This document shows, one piece after another, positions 1 through 8,617 of a stretch of 64,000 bases of DNA; position 1 is the first letter of the stretch, and the number at the start of each line of letters is the position of its first letter. The notes beneath the pieces were generated by a model, which saw only the letters and a list, made by a program, of their open reading frames with translations, was not told where the DNA came from and did no database searches. The stretch is from Microbacterium sp. LWH3-1.2 (GTDB taxonomy: Bacteria; Actinomycetota; Actinomycetes; Actinomycetales; Microbacteriaceae): positions 1,240,001 to 1,304,000 of the forward strand of contig NZ_JBEGIK010000001.1 of NCBI RefSeq assembly GCF_040675855.1, read 5' to 3'. The translations under genes were made by a program, and so were the position numbers.

Positions 1-731
1 CAGATCGCGGGGGAGGCCCACCCCTGATCGGGCTGCTCGATGAGGGCGAAGACCATGCTGCCGAGGCCGAGAGCGCACAGCGCCGCGCCGAGCCAGTCGA
101 TCGACGCATCGGGGCGCCGGGTGTCGCGGAACCCGCCCCGCGCGAGCAGCATGATCGTGATGCCGATCGGCACGATGTTGATGAGGAACGCCCACCGCCA
201 CGATGCGAAGTCGACCAGGATCCCGCCGAGCAGCGGACCGACGATCATGGCGGACGTGGTCGTCGCCGTCCAGATGCCGATGGCACGACTCTGCGCCGGT
301 CCGCTGAAGTTGGAGGTGATGAGCGCCAGCGAGCTGGGAACGAGGAACGCGCCCGCCGCTCCCTGCACGGCCCGCGCGACGATGAGGAACTCGGCCGTCG
401 GAGCCGCGGCGATGGCCAGGGAGGCGACGCCGAAGCCGATGAGCCCGATGCGCAGCACGAGCACCCGCCCGTAGGCGTCGCTCACGGCTCCCGCGACGAG
501 GATCAGCGCACCGAGCGTGATGAGGTACGCGTCGACGACCCACTGCTGCGTGGTGATGCCGCCGCCCAGTTCGTCGCTGATCGCCGGCAGGGCGACGTTC
601 ACGATCGTGCCGTCCAGGAACGCGACGAACGAGGCGAGCACCGCGATCCACAGCACGTACCGCTGCGTCGTGGCCATACGTCCCGCGACGGATGCCGCCT
701 CCGCCGGATGATCGTGGGTCACGGTCTCCAC
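1..731 (-). CDS. DHA2-family MFS drug exporter, 5' part only
   Basis: Proton-driven multidrug efflux permease of the 14-helix DHA2 (EmrB/QacA) type, inner membrane. The readable N-terminal ~240 residues show the family signature 'FLDGTIVNVALPAI' in helix 1, 'WVVDAYLI' in helix 2, the 'GRVLVLRIG' loop and several further hydrophobic helices; the rest runs off the left edge. I place the start at the GTG at 731; GTG 722 and ATG 677 are in-frame alternatives. No strong Shine-Dalgarno is visible. Only about 25 bases separate this start from the tRNA-Ser 3' remnant at 757-783, so the island insertion happened just upstream and may have changed its promoter. Family assignment is confident; substrate unknown. 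Confidence 0.9.
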   Translation of the reverse strand, partial: METVTHDHPAEAASVAGRMATTQRYVLWIAVLASFVAFLDGTIVNVALPAISDELGGGITTQQWVVDAYLITLGALILVAGAVSDAYGRVLVLRIGLIGFGVASLAIAAAPTAEFLIVARAVQGAAGAFLVPSSLALITSNFSGPAQSRAIGIWTATTTSAMIVGPLLGGILVDFASWRWAFLINIVPIGITIMLLARGGFRDTRRPDASIDWLGAALCALGLGSMVFALIEQPDQGWASPAI

Positions 732-859
732 GCTAGACCCGCCCGGCGACACCGGTTGGCGGTGACGGTGGGATCTGAACCCATGACCCCGACCTGCATC
801 TCGAGCTCCCGGAGCCGCGAGACGACACCGGCGATGTCCGGGTCGACTGCCGCCGTCAC
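719..859 (-). pseudogene. Truncated last gene of the island operon
   Basis: A GTG at 859 overlaps the stop of the GH13 phosphorylase gene (GTGA), the normal coupling in this operon. The frame reads about 25 plausible residues (VTAAVDPDIAGVVSRLRELE, then MQVGV). It then runs into the tRNA-Ser 3' copy at 783 and continues as apparent noise to a stop at 719. The N-terminus recalls SnoaL-like proteins but is too short to assign. I infer a fifth operon gene cut at the island attachment site. Confidence 0.5.
757..783 (-). repeat. tRNA-Ser 3'-end duplicate (probable attL of a genomic island)
   Basis: These 27 bases match positions 10397-10423, the CCA end, acceptor strand and T-arm of the intact tRNA-Ser gene, with one difference (C at 775 versus T at 10415). 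Both copies have the same orientation. Homology stops sharply on both sides. Duplicated tRNA 3' ends are the classic footprint of tyrosine-recombinase integration; the intact gene is at the far side of the ~9.6 kb segment. Confidence 0.75.
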
Positions 860-2340
860 GCGTTCTGTACGGCGGATTCGAAGACGAGTGCGCGGACCCC
901 GTCGACGTTCGTCGCGATGATCTGGAATTCGTGGCGGGCCACGTCCGCGTGAAGGGCCGCCTCGTGCTCGCCGTTGACCCAGGTGAGGATGAGAGCGCCG
1001 TCATCCGAGCTGCCCTCGAGCCGGAGTTCGCCGTCGAACGCCGCGTGCTCGCTCCGGAAGCGGAGGATGTCCAGGAGCTGTGCGACGTAAGGGCGGCGGA
1101 CCCTCTCCACGATCTCCGCGGTCGTGTAGTCATGCCTGTTGATCCCGCGCGGGTCCCCCGAGGCCTTCAGCGCGTCGACGTCGTTCTCGCCGAACAGGAG
1201 ACCGACGTAGTAGACCTGCGGGATTCCGGGGACGAACAACTGGAGGACGCGCGCGAGCAGATAGGCGTCGTCATCCTCGTCGAGGGCGGAGTAGAAGCTC
1301 GACATGAGCTGATACTGCCGCGCCTTCTCGGCGCCGCGCTTGACCATCCCCGGGGGCGCCTTCACGAACTGCCGACTGTCGGCGATCTTCGCGTTGACGC
1401 GGTCGGACACCAGATCGATCTCGTCGTCGGAGAGCAGGCCCGCGACGTCCACCACCCCGATGCCGTCGTGGGTGTCGAGCGTCGTGAACTGCTTGCGGGG
1501 GCAGATCTCGATCCAGTGGCGCAGCCGGTCGGTGCGCCCGCTCATGAGCGCGTGCAGCATCAGCATCGGCAGCGCGAAGTCGTACACCCAATGCCCCCGC
1601 GCGGCCATTGCCAGCTGGACGCGGTAGTTCTCGTGGATCTCGGGCAGCATCTGCGTACCGCGCTCGCGGAGCGGCTCCATCCCGATGTCCAGCACCTCCC
1701 ACACGTCGGGCTCGACGAAGAAGCAGCTCGTCCCCGGACGCTTTGTGGCGTATGCGAACGCGTCGAAGCGAATCAGCGGGACCAGATCGGCGAGCCGCCC
1801 GAGGTTGCGCCGGAAGTACTCCTGAGTGGCTTCGCTCCGCGGATCGATGTCGACCTGCTCGTCGAAGAAGGTGTTCCACAGCCGCACCTCGGTGCCGTCG
1901 GCGCGGGTGAACATCTTGTAGGGTCCCTGTGCCTTGCGCCGGTACAGCATCGCCATCTCCTCCTCGGTGGGCTCGCCCGCCGGCCAGAACTCGTCCCAGT
2001 GGACGAACATCTCGCGGTACGGGGAGTCCTCTCCGCGCTCCATGTAGTCACGGAACTCGGCGGAGCGGATGGATACATGGTTGATCATGAAGTCGGCCAT
2101 GACATAGTACTTCTCCGCGATGCGACGCAGGTCGTCCCAGTCGCCGAACGCCGGGTCCACCTCGTCGTAGTCGATGACGGCGAAGCCGCGATCACCCGAA
2201 GAGCGGAAGAAGGGCAGCACGTGAACTCCGCCGAAGGCGCCCGCGAACTCCCGATCCATGACCGCTTCGAGACGGGCGAGATCGCCGCCGAGGCTGTCGG
2301 CGTAGGAGATGAGCATCGGCTGGTTCGAGATGGGTTTCAT
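856..2340 (-). CDS. GH13_18 glycoside phosphorylase (sucrose / sucrose-6F-phosphate phosphorylase-like)
   Basis: Retaining alpha-glucoside phosphorylase of 494 residues, about the length of known sucrose phosphorylases (~500). Family: GH13 subfamily 18, which releases alpha-glucose 1-phosphate from sucrose, sucrose 6F-phosphate, glucosylglycerol or glucosylglycerate. Visible motifs: nucleophile D193 in 'IRFDAFAYATK', acid/base E234 in 'MLPEIHENY', transition-state Asp D292 in 'LDTHDGIG', then 'PGIPQVYYVGLL' and 'GINRH'. From memory, 'SSGDRGFA' and 'GTSCFFVEP' resemble the sucrose-6F-phosphate phosphorylase clade more than Bifidobacterium sucrose phosphorylase. No signal peptide, so cytoplasmic. 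ATG 2340 overlaps the upstream MFS stop (ATGA) and has 'ggaaag' upstream. Fourth gene of the island operon. The acceptor specificity is not decided by sequence reading. Confidence 0.8.
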   Translation of the reverse strand: MKPISNQPMLISYADSLGGDLARLEAVMDREFAGAFGGVHVLPFFRSSGDRGFAVIDYDEVDPAFGDWDDLRRIAEKYYVMADFMINHVSIRSAEFRDYMERGEDSPYREMFVHWDEFWPAGEPTEEEMAMLYRRKAQGPYKMFTRADGTEVRLWNTFFDEQVDIDPRSEATQEYFRRNLGRLADLVPLIRFDAFAYATKRPGTSCFFVEPDVWEVLDIGMEPLRERGTQMLPEIHENYRVQLAMAARGHWVYDFALPMLMLHALMSGRTDRLRHWIEICPRKQFTTLDTHDGIGVVDVAGLLSDDEIDLVSDRVNAKIADSRQFVKAPPGMVKRGAEKARQYQLMSSFYSALDEDDDAYLLARVLQLFVPGIPQVYYVGLLFGENDVDALKASGDPRGINRHDYTTAEIVERVRRPYVAQLLDILRFRSEHAAFDGELRLEGSSDDGALILTWVNGEHEAALHADVARHEFQIIATNVDGVRALVFESAVQNA

Positions 2341-3608
2341 GGTGTTTCTTTCCGTGCTGAGGAGCGGGAGCGCAGGCTGACGGCGATGTACACGAGCAAT
2401 GCGACGGCGATGGGGATCAGCATCCACACGAACATGACCGAATAGGCATCCGTCCCGCTTCGATCCTCGGTGTGGGCCATGGACACGATCCATCCGGCGA
2501 CGACGGGCATCACCAGATACGCCAGGTCGACGCCCATATATGTGGTGCTGCCGGCCACTCCGCGACGTTCCTTCGACACGGACAGCAGTGCGAGGCTCTG
2601 GATCGCCGGTTGGCACACGCCGTAGCCGAACGCCGAGAGGACCCCGGCGAGGACGAATTCCGCCAGCGTCCGCGCGTTCGCGATGAGGACGAAGGACGCG
2701 GCGAAGAGCAGCATTCCGGGCACGACGACGCTGAGCAGACCGAAGCGATCGGCGACACGACCGGCCACCGGGCGGCTGATCAGGAGGGTCGCGGCGTACA
2801 CGGTGAAGAAGAATCCGATGTCCGCCACGCCGGCTCCCTTCGCATAGATCACGATGAAGGAGTTCACGGCGGAGTATGCGCCCGCCAGGAAGAACATCAC
2901 GATGGCGGCGGGCAGGGCCTCGGGCGCCACGATCCGTCGCCACGTGATCCGGAGGGGCCCCGTCTCCTGTGCCGGCGGACTCGACACCGCGAACGAGAGC
3001 AAGAGAGCGAGCACGATGAATCCGCCGCTGATGAGGAATGTGCCGCGGTAGTCGAGCACGCCGATCAGCCATATTCCGAGTGCCGGTCCGGCCGCCATGG
3101 CGACGGCCTGACCGAGGGAGAACACCCCGATCCCCGAGGCCATCCGCGACGAGGGGAGGGCATTGCTGGCCAGCATGAGAGCCACTGGCGCGAGAAGCCC
3201 CATGCCCATCCCGTGCAGCAGTCGCCCGACGACCAGCACGGCGATCGAATCCGCGAACGAGTAGCAGACGAAGGCGGCGAGTATGAGAAGTGCCGTCACG
3301 GCGAGCAGTCGGCTGTGCCGGAAGCGGAACGTGGCCGGCCCGACGAAGGGACGGACTCCCAGCGCCGTCACCGCGAAGATGCCCGCGACGACGCCGATGA
3401 CCAGAGCAGACGCTCCGAGATCCGAGGCGTACAGCGGCACGATCGCCAGCGCGATGTACTGCGCAATGCTGATCACGAGATTGATGACGAGGATCAGCGC
3501 GAATCCCCGCGACCAGATGGTCGCGGGGCGCACACGCCCGCGACGCCGTCGCGGCCCCTCGCGCTCGCGTTCCGCGGCGGCGTCGCGCTCGCTTACCGAC
3601 GACGTCAC
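2337..3608 (-). CDS. MFS transporter of the island operon
   Basis: Major facilitator permease of 423 residues with about 12 hydrophobic helices after a basic N-terminal tail of ~30 residues (EREGPRRRRGR). A loop 2-3 motif is poorly conserved. 'GRLLHGMGMGLLAPVAL' fits helix 4 and 'GVFSLGQAVAMAAGPALG' fits helix 5 (motif C region) of the drug/sugar-efflux-like MFS_1 group. GTG start at 3608 overlaps the hydrolase stop (GTGA), with 'gaggtgg' as ribosome site; its own stop overlaps the phosphorylase ATG. Position between hydrolases and a glycoside phosphorylase suggests uptake of the glycoside substrate. Export cannot be excluded. Confidence 0.8.
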   Translation of the reverse strand: MTSSVSERDAAAEREREGPRRRRGRVRPATIWSRGFALILVINLVISIAQYIALAIVPLYASDLGASALVIGVVAGIFAVTALGVRPFVGPATFRFRHSRLLAVTALLILAAFVCYSFADSIAVLVVGRLLHGMGMGLLAPVALMLASNALPSSRMASGIGVFSLGQAVAMAAGPALGIWLIGVLDYRGTFLISGGFIVLALLLSFAVSSPPAQETGPLRITWRRIVAPEALPAAIVMFFLAGAYSAVNSFIVIYAKGAGVADIGFFFTVYAATLLISRPVAGRVADRFGLLSVVVPGMLLFAASFVLIANARTLAEFVLAGVLSAFGYGVCQPAIQSLALLSVSKERRGVAGSTTYMGVDLAYLVMPVVAGWIVSMAHTEDRSGTDAYSVMFVWMLIPIAVALLVYIAVSLRSRSSARKETP

Positions 3609-5152
3609 CCCGCCACCTCATCGGCGAGGAGGTCGTCGATCAGGTGCGCCATGTGCGTGGAGAGCAGCGCATGATGGTCGGTCATGAAGAGCACACCGGC
3701 GCACGTCGACGCATGAAGGCCCAGGAGATGCGTCGCAATCCATTCGATCGGGACGTGCAGGGTGCCCTCCGTGAGCACGGTCTCGATGGTCATCGCGCGG
3801 AGCGTGTCGTCCACCACGCACCCGATCGACCCCGCCGCGAAGGTGAGTCTGCGTCCGCCGGACAGGAGGTACTCCGCCGTCGACCCGTCGGCCGCGACCG
3901 ACACGGATCCCCCGAAGGCCTGAGCCAAGAAGGTCACCGGGACGAGGATGTGCTCGCCTCGGGGTAACGGGTCGCCGACGACCCCGTGGTACTTCCACGC
4001 GGTGCGCCGGATCGCGGTGCCGCCCAACGCCACGGGCCGACCCGCGACCCATGCTCGCGACCGGGCGTCCGCGACCGCCACGGCGGCGAGGTCTCCCTCG
4101 CGCGGCGCGCGGGGGGCATCCGTGATCACCGCTCCGTCTTCGGCGCGGCGCTGCCCCGAGAAGAGGTGGCTCCAGACGAGCTCCGCCTCGTCGAAGGTCT
4201 GACCGTGGTCGCGGTTCTTGACGTCGCGGAAGACGAAGGGCGCCGCTCCTCCCTCGTAGAACGCGAAATTGTCGTGGCCGTCGATACGGAGTCGCGGCAG
4301 ACGATCACAGCCGTTGACCGCGAGCCAGTAGTCGCGGTTGCCTCGGAAGACCGCGCGGTCGGTCCCTCCCGCGAAGGGAGGCGCTGTGTCGTACTCGCAC
4401 AGGGTCAGCCAGGTCGGGACGGGTCCGCTCCGGTTCAGCGGCAGCCCGTCCGCGTCGTAGAGAAGCCCGAGTGCCGAGGGGCCGCCCGATCCTGCGACGC
4501 CGGCGAGGAGCGCGCCATACCGCCGAGCGAACTGGTCGCCCATGGAGTTCCCCATCGACATCCCCTGGATGTAGACGCGTCGGGTGTCGACGGCGTACTC
4601 GCCACACGCCCACTGGATGAGGGCCATGATCGACTTCATGTCGGCGAAGTCCTCGATGGTGTCCGCGGGCGGATCGAGGTAGACCATGGCCGGGTTCGGC
4701 GTCGTCGCCGCCTCGATGTGCTCGGCGGCGACGTCCAACGTCCACATCCGTCGGGAAGTCGCGTTCGGGAACACGACGATGAAGCCCTCCCGCTCGGCGA
4801 TCATCGTCCATGAGCTGTACACGGCCTGCCCCCAGCCGGTCATGAGGCCACCGTGCAGCGACACGACCAGTGGCGAGGGAGCGGAAGGATCGTAGTTCTC
4901 CGGCACGAAGGAGTACCACTCGTGCGCGACGCCGTCGGAGAGCACGGCCCGGTGCTCGCGGAGACGAGCGGGATACGGCTGCGAGTTGTTCCCGTTCTCG
5001 TTCACCACCACCCGCGATTCCTTCAGGCTCTCAGGCAGATACTCACGGTTGTCGTCGTCGGGGTCGCCGGCCCGCAGCTGAACGGACGATGGCGGGCGGA
5101 GCGCCACGCGCGGGGCCTCATCAGCGGATCGGTCGGATGTCGGCTCGTTCAA
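3605..5152 (-). CDS. PHB-depolymerase/LpqC-type alpha/beta hydrolase with C-terminal copper-amine-oxidase-like domain
   Basis: Carboxylester hydrolase of 515 residues. The alpha/beta hydrolase domain (roughly residues 80-345) has an oxyanion 'LHGG' strand, the nucleophile box G-M-S-M-G with Ser about 199, and a late His in 'RDHGQTF'. Residues ~360-510 resemble the copper amine oxidase N-terminal-like domain: 'ILVPVTFLAQAFGGSV', 'LHVPIEWIA', and a C-terminal tail 'MTDHHA..THMAHLIDDLL'. No signal peptide is apparent, which is odd because this domain pair is usually met on secreted proteins. I choose the TTG start at 5152: it overlaps the upstream stop (TTGA) and has 'ggag' 11 bases before it, whereas a longer frame to 5227 would overlap the esterase by 79 bases. 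Second gene of the island operon. Confidence 0.75.
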   Translation of the reverse strand: MNEPTSDRSADEAPRVALRPPSSVQLRAGDPDDDNREYLPESLKESRVVVNENGNNSQPYPARLREHRAVLSDGVAHEWYSFVPENYDPSAPSPLVVSLHGGLMTGWGQAVYSSWTMIAEREGFIVVFPNATSRRMWTLDVAAEHIEAATTPNPAMVYLDPPADTIEDFADMKSIMALIQWACGEYAVDTRRVYIQGMSMGNSMGDQFARRYGALLAGVAGSGGPSALGLLYDADGLPLNRSGPVPTWLTLCEYDTAPPFAGGTDRAVFRGNRDYWLAVNGCDRLPRLRIDGHDNFAFYEGGAAPFVFRDVKNRDHGQTFDEAELVWSHLFSGQRRAEDGAVITDAPRAPREGDLAAVAVADARSRAWVAGRPVALGGTAIRRTAWKYHGVVGDPLPRGEHILVPVTFLAQAFGGSVSVAADGSTAEYLLSGGRRLTFAAGSIGCVVDDTLRAMTIETVLTEGTLHVPIEWIATHLLGLHASTCAGVLFMTDHHALLSTHMAHLIDDLLADEVAG

Positions 5153-5985
5153 AATCGGTTCGACTCCTGCATCGGGAGGCGGAAGAAGTCGAGGGCACGC
5201 TGGATCGCCGCATCCCAGAACCGCCATTCGTGGTCGTGTCCGGGGCTGGTCCAGAACTCAGCGTCCAGTCCGCTGCCCTCGGCGTGGGCACGGAACTCCG
5301 GGAAGAGACGGTCGGCGAGCAGATCGTCGCCGCCGACCGCGAAGAACAGACGCGGCAGGTCGCCGCTCGCTGCCAAGCGCTCGACGAGGGCCCAGGTGTT
5401 GTCTGGAGAATCCCGGTATGCAGCGAGTCCGCCCGCATTCTCGACCTGACCGCGCAGTCGGCGCATCATGAAGTCGTCCGAGCCGGCGAGTGTCTCCTCG
5501 TCGATGGCGGACAGATCGACGGGCGCGGCCGACAGCACAGCGGCGGCGGCGAATCGATCCGGGTGGTTCACGGCGAACTTCATGGCGCCGCGGCCACCCA
5601 TCGAGAGACCCGCGATGAAGTTGTTCTCACGCGCGGCGGAGACCGGAAGACTCCCGTAGATCATCGGCATCAGTTCATCGGTGAGGTAGTCGTACGCGTG
5701 GTACCCCAGCGAGAAGCCGGACCAGTTCGAGTAGTCGCTGTTCAGCGCGCTCGGCATGACGACGGCCAGCCCCCGCTCCTCGGCGTAGACCTCGATGTTG
5801 GTCTTGCGCAGCCAATCGGTGTGATCGCCGAACGTCCCGTGGAGCAGCCAGAGAACAGGGTGGCGCCGATCGGCAGCGAAGTGCTCCGCAGGCGTGCGAG
5901 TGCGCGGCATGTCCGGAAGAATCACCGTGATCTCCGTGTTGCCCCGCAGCATCCGGCTTTCGAAGTTCCATGTCATCACCGACAT
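5149..5985 (-). CDS. Esterase-D / FrmB-like carboxylester hydrolase
   Basis: Serine esterase of 278 residues in the esterase D (PF00756) family, which contains S-formylglutathione hydrolase, tributyrin esterases and acetyl esterases. Seen: oxyanion strand 'LLHGTFGDHTDWL', nucleophile S128 in 'GLSMGG', acid Asp near 220 in 'VGGDDLLADR', base H252 in 'GHDHEW'. It lacks a signal peptide. ATG 5985 is preceded by 'aaaggggtcagc'. It opens the minus-strand island operon, divergent from the LacI-family gene, and the shared 115-base gap contains a candidate operator. Its stop overlaps the TTG of the next hydrolase. An acyl-sugar esterase role is inferred from neighbours, not from sequence alone. Confidence 0.8.
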   Translation of the reverse strand: MSVMTWNFESRMLRGNTEITVILPDMPRTRTPAEHFAADRRHPVLWLLHGTFGDHTDWLRKTNIEVYAEERGLAVVMPSALNSDYSNWSGFSLGYHAYDYLTDELMPMIYGSLPVSAARENNFIAGLSMGGRGAMKFAVNHPDRFAAAAVLSAAPVDLSAIDEETLAGSDDFMMRRLRGQVENAGGLAAYRDSPDNTWALVERLAASGDLPRLFFAVGGDDLLADRLFPEFRAHAEGSGLDAEFWTSPGHDHEWRFWDAAIQRALDFFRLPMQESNRF

Positions 5986-6061
5986 GCTGACCCCTTTCGG
6001 TCGGGAGTCGAACGGCGCAGCGGGCGGGAACCAGCGTGGGAACTGCCGTTCGACAATTCAC

Positions 6062-6083
6062 GCTAGCAAAGCTAACATTTAGC
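6062..6083. promoter_or_regulatory. Candidate LacI-family operator (esterase/regulator divergent promoter)
   Basis: A 22-base site beginning GCTAG and ending ATTTAGC, containing the near-palindrome GCTAACATTTAGC (6071-6083). The same 22-base layout recurs at 8554 and 9932. It lies between the divergent starts at 5985 and 6100, directly before the ribosome site (ggaggt, 6086) of the regulator, as expected for autoregulation. Confidence 0.6.
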
Positions 6084-6099
6084 TCGGAGGTGTTACCCG

Positions 6100-7128
6100 A
6101 TGGTTCGACGAAATGGAGTGAGGCTCCGAGACGTGGCGGATCGCGCGCGCGTCTCATCGACCACGGCGTCGGTGGTCCTCGGCGGGCGTGCGGACGAGTT
6201 CCGAATCGCACCCGAGACTCGTGATGCCGTGCTCGAAGCGGCCCGCCACCTCGGCTATGTCCGGGTCCCGTCATCGCGCCGTTCGCGAGCATCGACCCCG
6301 CCGCTGTGGGTGATCCTGACCCCGAGCGACTTCGAGTCGGGACCGATCAGGCAGTTCTTCGAGGGTGCGAGCGCGTTCGTGCGCGACAACGGCCTCGCCG
6401 TCGACTGCATGGTGCTGCCGTTCGAGCGCGGGCGACTCTCCGAGAAGTCGCAGTGGATCACCCCGGAGTTCGCGCGGGGCGCCATCATGGTCGGCCTCAC
6501 CGACGAAGATGTCGCGTTCATCGACGAGCACTCGTTCGACATCCCGATCGCGCTGTACAACCGCACGGCGCGGGGGTGCGCATCCGTGGTCGTTGACGAC
6601 TACGGCGCCGGGCGAACGGTCATGCAGCACTTCCTCGAACGCGGCCTGCGCCAGTTCGCCGTCGTTGCGCCGCCGCACGCCAGCCGCGCTCTCAGCCTGC
6701 GTACCGTCGGATTCTCCGACACGCTCCGCCAAAGTGGAGGAGCGGATTCATCCGCACAGGTTCAGCAGGTCTTCGCCGATGTCTACGATGCGGCCGGCTT
6801 CGACGCAGCGATCGACGCCATATCGATCGACGAGCGCACGGGGATCTTCGTGTTGAACGATCAGATGGTGGCTCGCGTGATGGAGGGGCTGACCCGGAGG
6901 GGTCTCACCGTGCCGGACGATGTCGAGGTGGTGTCCTACGGGGATAGTCCGATCAACACGGTCGTGCGCCCCGCTGTGTCGAGCGTGAGGGTGCCCGTCG
7001 ACGAGATGAGCCTCGAGTGCGCGAGGACGCTTCAGCAGTCGGTCACGAACCGCGACGCCATGATCGGCGTCATCCGCTCGTTCGAGACCACCCTCGTCGT
7101 TCGCGCGAGCTCCCCAGCGACGGTATGA
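6100..7128 (+). CDS. LacI-family transcriptional regulator of the island regulon
   Basis: DNA-binding repressor of 342 residues. Residues ~8-55 form the LacI helix-turn-helix and hinge ('LRDVADRARVSSTTASVVLG', 'TRDAVLEAARHLGYV'). Residues 65-335 form a periplasmic-binding-protein-like effector domain ('ARGAIMVGLTDED', 'VSYGDSPINTVVRPAVSSV'). ATG 6100 follows 'cggaggtgttacccg'. It sits between the two minus-strand catabolic units, and sites with GCTAA/TTAGC arms precede itself, the adjacent operon, the second MFS gene and the decayed cassette. The effector is probably a sugar derived from the imported glycoside (inference). The stop codon lies inside the downstream terminator stem. Confidence 0.9.
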   Translation: MVRRNGVRLRDVADRARVSSTTASVVLGGRADEFRIAPETRDAVLEAARHLGYVRVPSSRRSRASTPPLWVILTPSDFESGPIRQFFEGASAFVRDNGLAVDCMVLPFERGRLSEKSQWITPEFARGAIMVGLTDEDVAFIDEHSFDIPIALYNRTARGCASVVVDDYGAGRTVMQHFLERGLRQFAVVAPPHASRALSLRTVGFSDTLRQSGGADSSAQVQQVFADVYDAAGFDAAIDAISIDERTGIFVLNDQMVARVMEGLTRRGLTVPDDVEVVSYGDSPINTVVRPAVSSVRVPVDEMSLECARTLQQSVTNRDAMIGVIRSFETTLVVRASSPATV

Positions 7129-7165
7129 CGCCGACGGCAGCGCACGCTGCCGTCGGCGTCATACC
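7122..7165. terminator. Bidirectional terminator with 21-bp perfect stem
   Basis: GGTATGACGCCGACGGCAGCG (7122-7142) is exactly inverted at 7145-7165 with a two-base centre. It separates the convergent LacI gene and MFS gene and includes the LacI stop codon. There is no T-run. Confidence 0.8.
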
Positions 7166-7178
7166 ATCACATCGCGCG

Positions 7179-8501
7179 TCAGCGCACTCCTTTGATCCGG
7201 TAGACGAGCAGCCCGCCCGCGAACGACACGGCCGCTGCGGCCAGGAACCAGGTCGCGTAGCCGGCCCCGAAGAGTGAATCGCCCAGCGGGATGAAGATGA
7301 TCCCTGCGAAGAACGGCGCAAAGGCAACGGGCAGCAGGTTCGCGATGTTGAGGATGCCGAGATCCTTGGCGATCTGATTCTTGTCGGGCAGCACCTCGAT
7401 GCAGAGCGCCATGTCGACCGCGAGGAAGAGCCCTCCGCCCATCCCGATCAGCGCCTGGCCCACGAGCAGCGCGACGAGCCCGGCGGAGATACCGAATGTC
7501 GGCGCGATGGCGAAGAGGGCGACGCCCGAGGACGTGATCACCGCGCCCCAGGTCACGAACACACGGCGCTTGCCGACGCGGTCGCTCCATACTCCACCGA
7601 TGAGCGCGAACGCCACGTTGAACACGGTCATGACGATCGTGCAGTAGAGATTGAACTGCAGCTGGTCCCCGGGGGCGGTCATTCCGAAGTTCGTGGCCAG
7701 GTAGAGCGGGAGGTACGTCACGATCGACGCGTAGCCGAACACGAACATCGCCTTCGTGAGCCATGCCCACCCGAGGTCGCGGTACTTCACGGGGTTGAAG
7801 ACGAACGCTGCGAAGAACTCCTTGACGTTGAACCGCGCCGGACGGCTCTTCAGCACGCGATCCTTCAGGGTCAGCGCGAAGACGAGTCCCGCGACCAATC
7901 CGATGACGGCGGGGATGCCCATGCGGAGCAGGTCCGTCGGCAGGAGAGTGAGGCCGAACGCACCGAGGACGATGCCGATCGGGGCTGTCGCCCCGACCAG
8001 CCCGGAGACGCGACCGCGTCGACGCTCGGGCACCTGGTCTGCGATGGTGGCGGTCAATCCCGCCTGCGCGACGTTGACGAACAACTGCGCGCCGGACCAT
8101 CCCATCGCGACCACGGCGACGCTCGGCGCGAGCGGGATGACCAGCAGTGACAGGAAGGTGCCGACCGTCCCGACCACGATCCATGGCTTGCGCATGCCCC
8201 AACGCGACGTGGTGCGGTCTGACAGCCGCCCGATGAGCGGCTGCGTGACGATCGCGAACAACCCGCCGATGCCGGTGACGATCCCGAGAGCAGTGCCCGC
8301 CTCCTCCAGCGGTACGAGCGACTGGATCTTCACCGCCATGCCACCGAGGCCCGGAGCGAAGATCGCGAGGAAGAGGCCGATCGATGCGAAGAAGTACTTC
8401 GCTCGGTAACCGTTCGGCTCACGAAGAGCGGTCGCCGAGGGCACCTCCTCCATATCGACGGCGGTGGTGGCCAGGGGCAGATCTGGTGTCGGGGTGGTCA
8501 T
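7179..8501 (-). CDS. MFS sugar permease (SLC45/GPH-like)
   Basis: Twelve-helix permease of 440 residues. After helix 2 it has the strongly diagnostic loop 'GRLSDRTTSRWGMRKPWI', typical of SLC45-type and related sugar:cation symporters, and in the second half 'GGVWSDRVGKRRVFV' as the repeat of that loop. Start ATG 8501 follows 'aaggagtcccc'. A 22-base candidate operator lies 53 bases upstream (8554-8575), so the gene probably belongs to the island LacI regulon. It most likely imports the glycoside used by the neighbouring hydrolases and phosphorylase. The presence of two MFS genes suggests two related substrates or an importer plus exporter; sequence does not settle it. Confidence 0.85.
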   Translation of the reverse strand: MTTPTPDLPLATTAVDMEEVPSATALREPNGYRAKYFFASIGLFLAIFAPGLGGMAVKIQSLVPLEEAGTALGIVTGIGGLFAIVTQPLIGRLSDRTTSRWGMRKPWIVVGTVGTFLSLLVIPLAPSVAVVAMGWSGAQLFVNVAQAGLTATIADQVPERRRGRVSGLVGATAPIGIVLGAFGLTLLPTDLLRMGIPAVIGLVAGLVFALTLKDRVLKSRPARFNVKEFFAAFVFNPVKYRDLGWAWLTKAMFVFGYASIVTYLPLYLATNFGMTAPGDQLQFNLYCTIVMTVFNVAFALIGGVWSDRVGKRRVFVTWGAVITSSGVALFAIAPTFGISAGLVALLVGQALIGMGGGLFLAVDMALCIEVLPDKNQIAKDLGILNIANLLPVAFAPFFAGIIFIPLGDSLFGAGYATWFLAAAAVSFAGGLLVYRIKGVR

Positions 8502-8553
8502 GGGGACTCCTTTGTCGGGCTTCAGGAGACGGTGTCTTCCTGAGTACTATCAA

Positions 8554-8575
8554 GCTAACAGGGCTGATATTTAGC
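8554..8575. promoter_or_regulatory. Candidate LacI-family operator before the MFS gene
   Basis: 22-base site with GCTAAC at one end and ATTTAGC at the other, same spacing as 6062-6083, located 53 bases before the MFS start at 8501. Confidence 0.6.
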
Positions 8576-8617
8576 ACGATATGTCGGCCCTCGCTGCGCC
8601 GATTCTCCTGGGGCGAT

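Noticed and set aside
856..3621. A 921-codon minus-strand frame joining an Arg-rich stretch to the GH13 protein
   Set aside because: The phosphorylase starts at ATG 2340 with its own ribosome site; the upstream part is the MFS gene read in the wrong frame.
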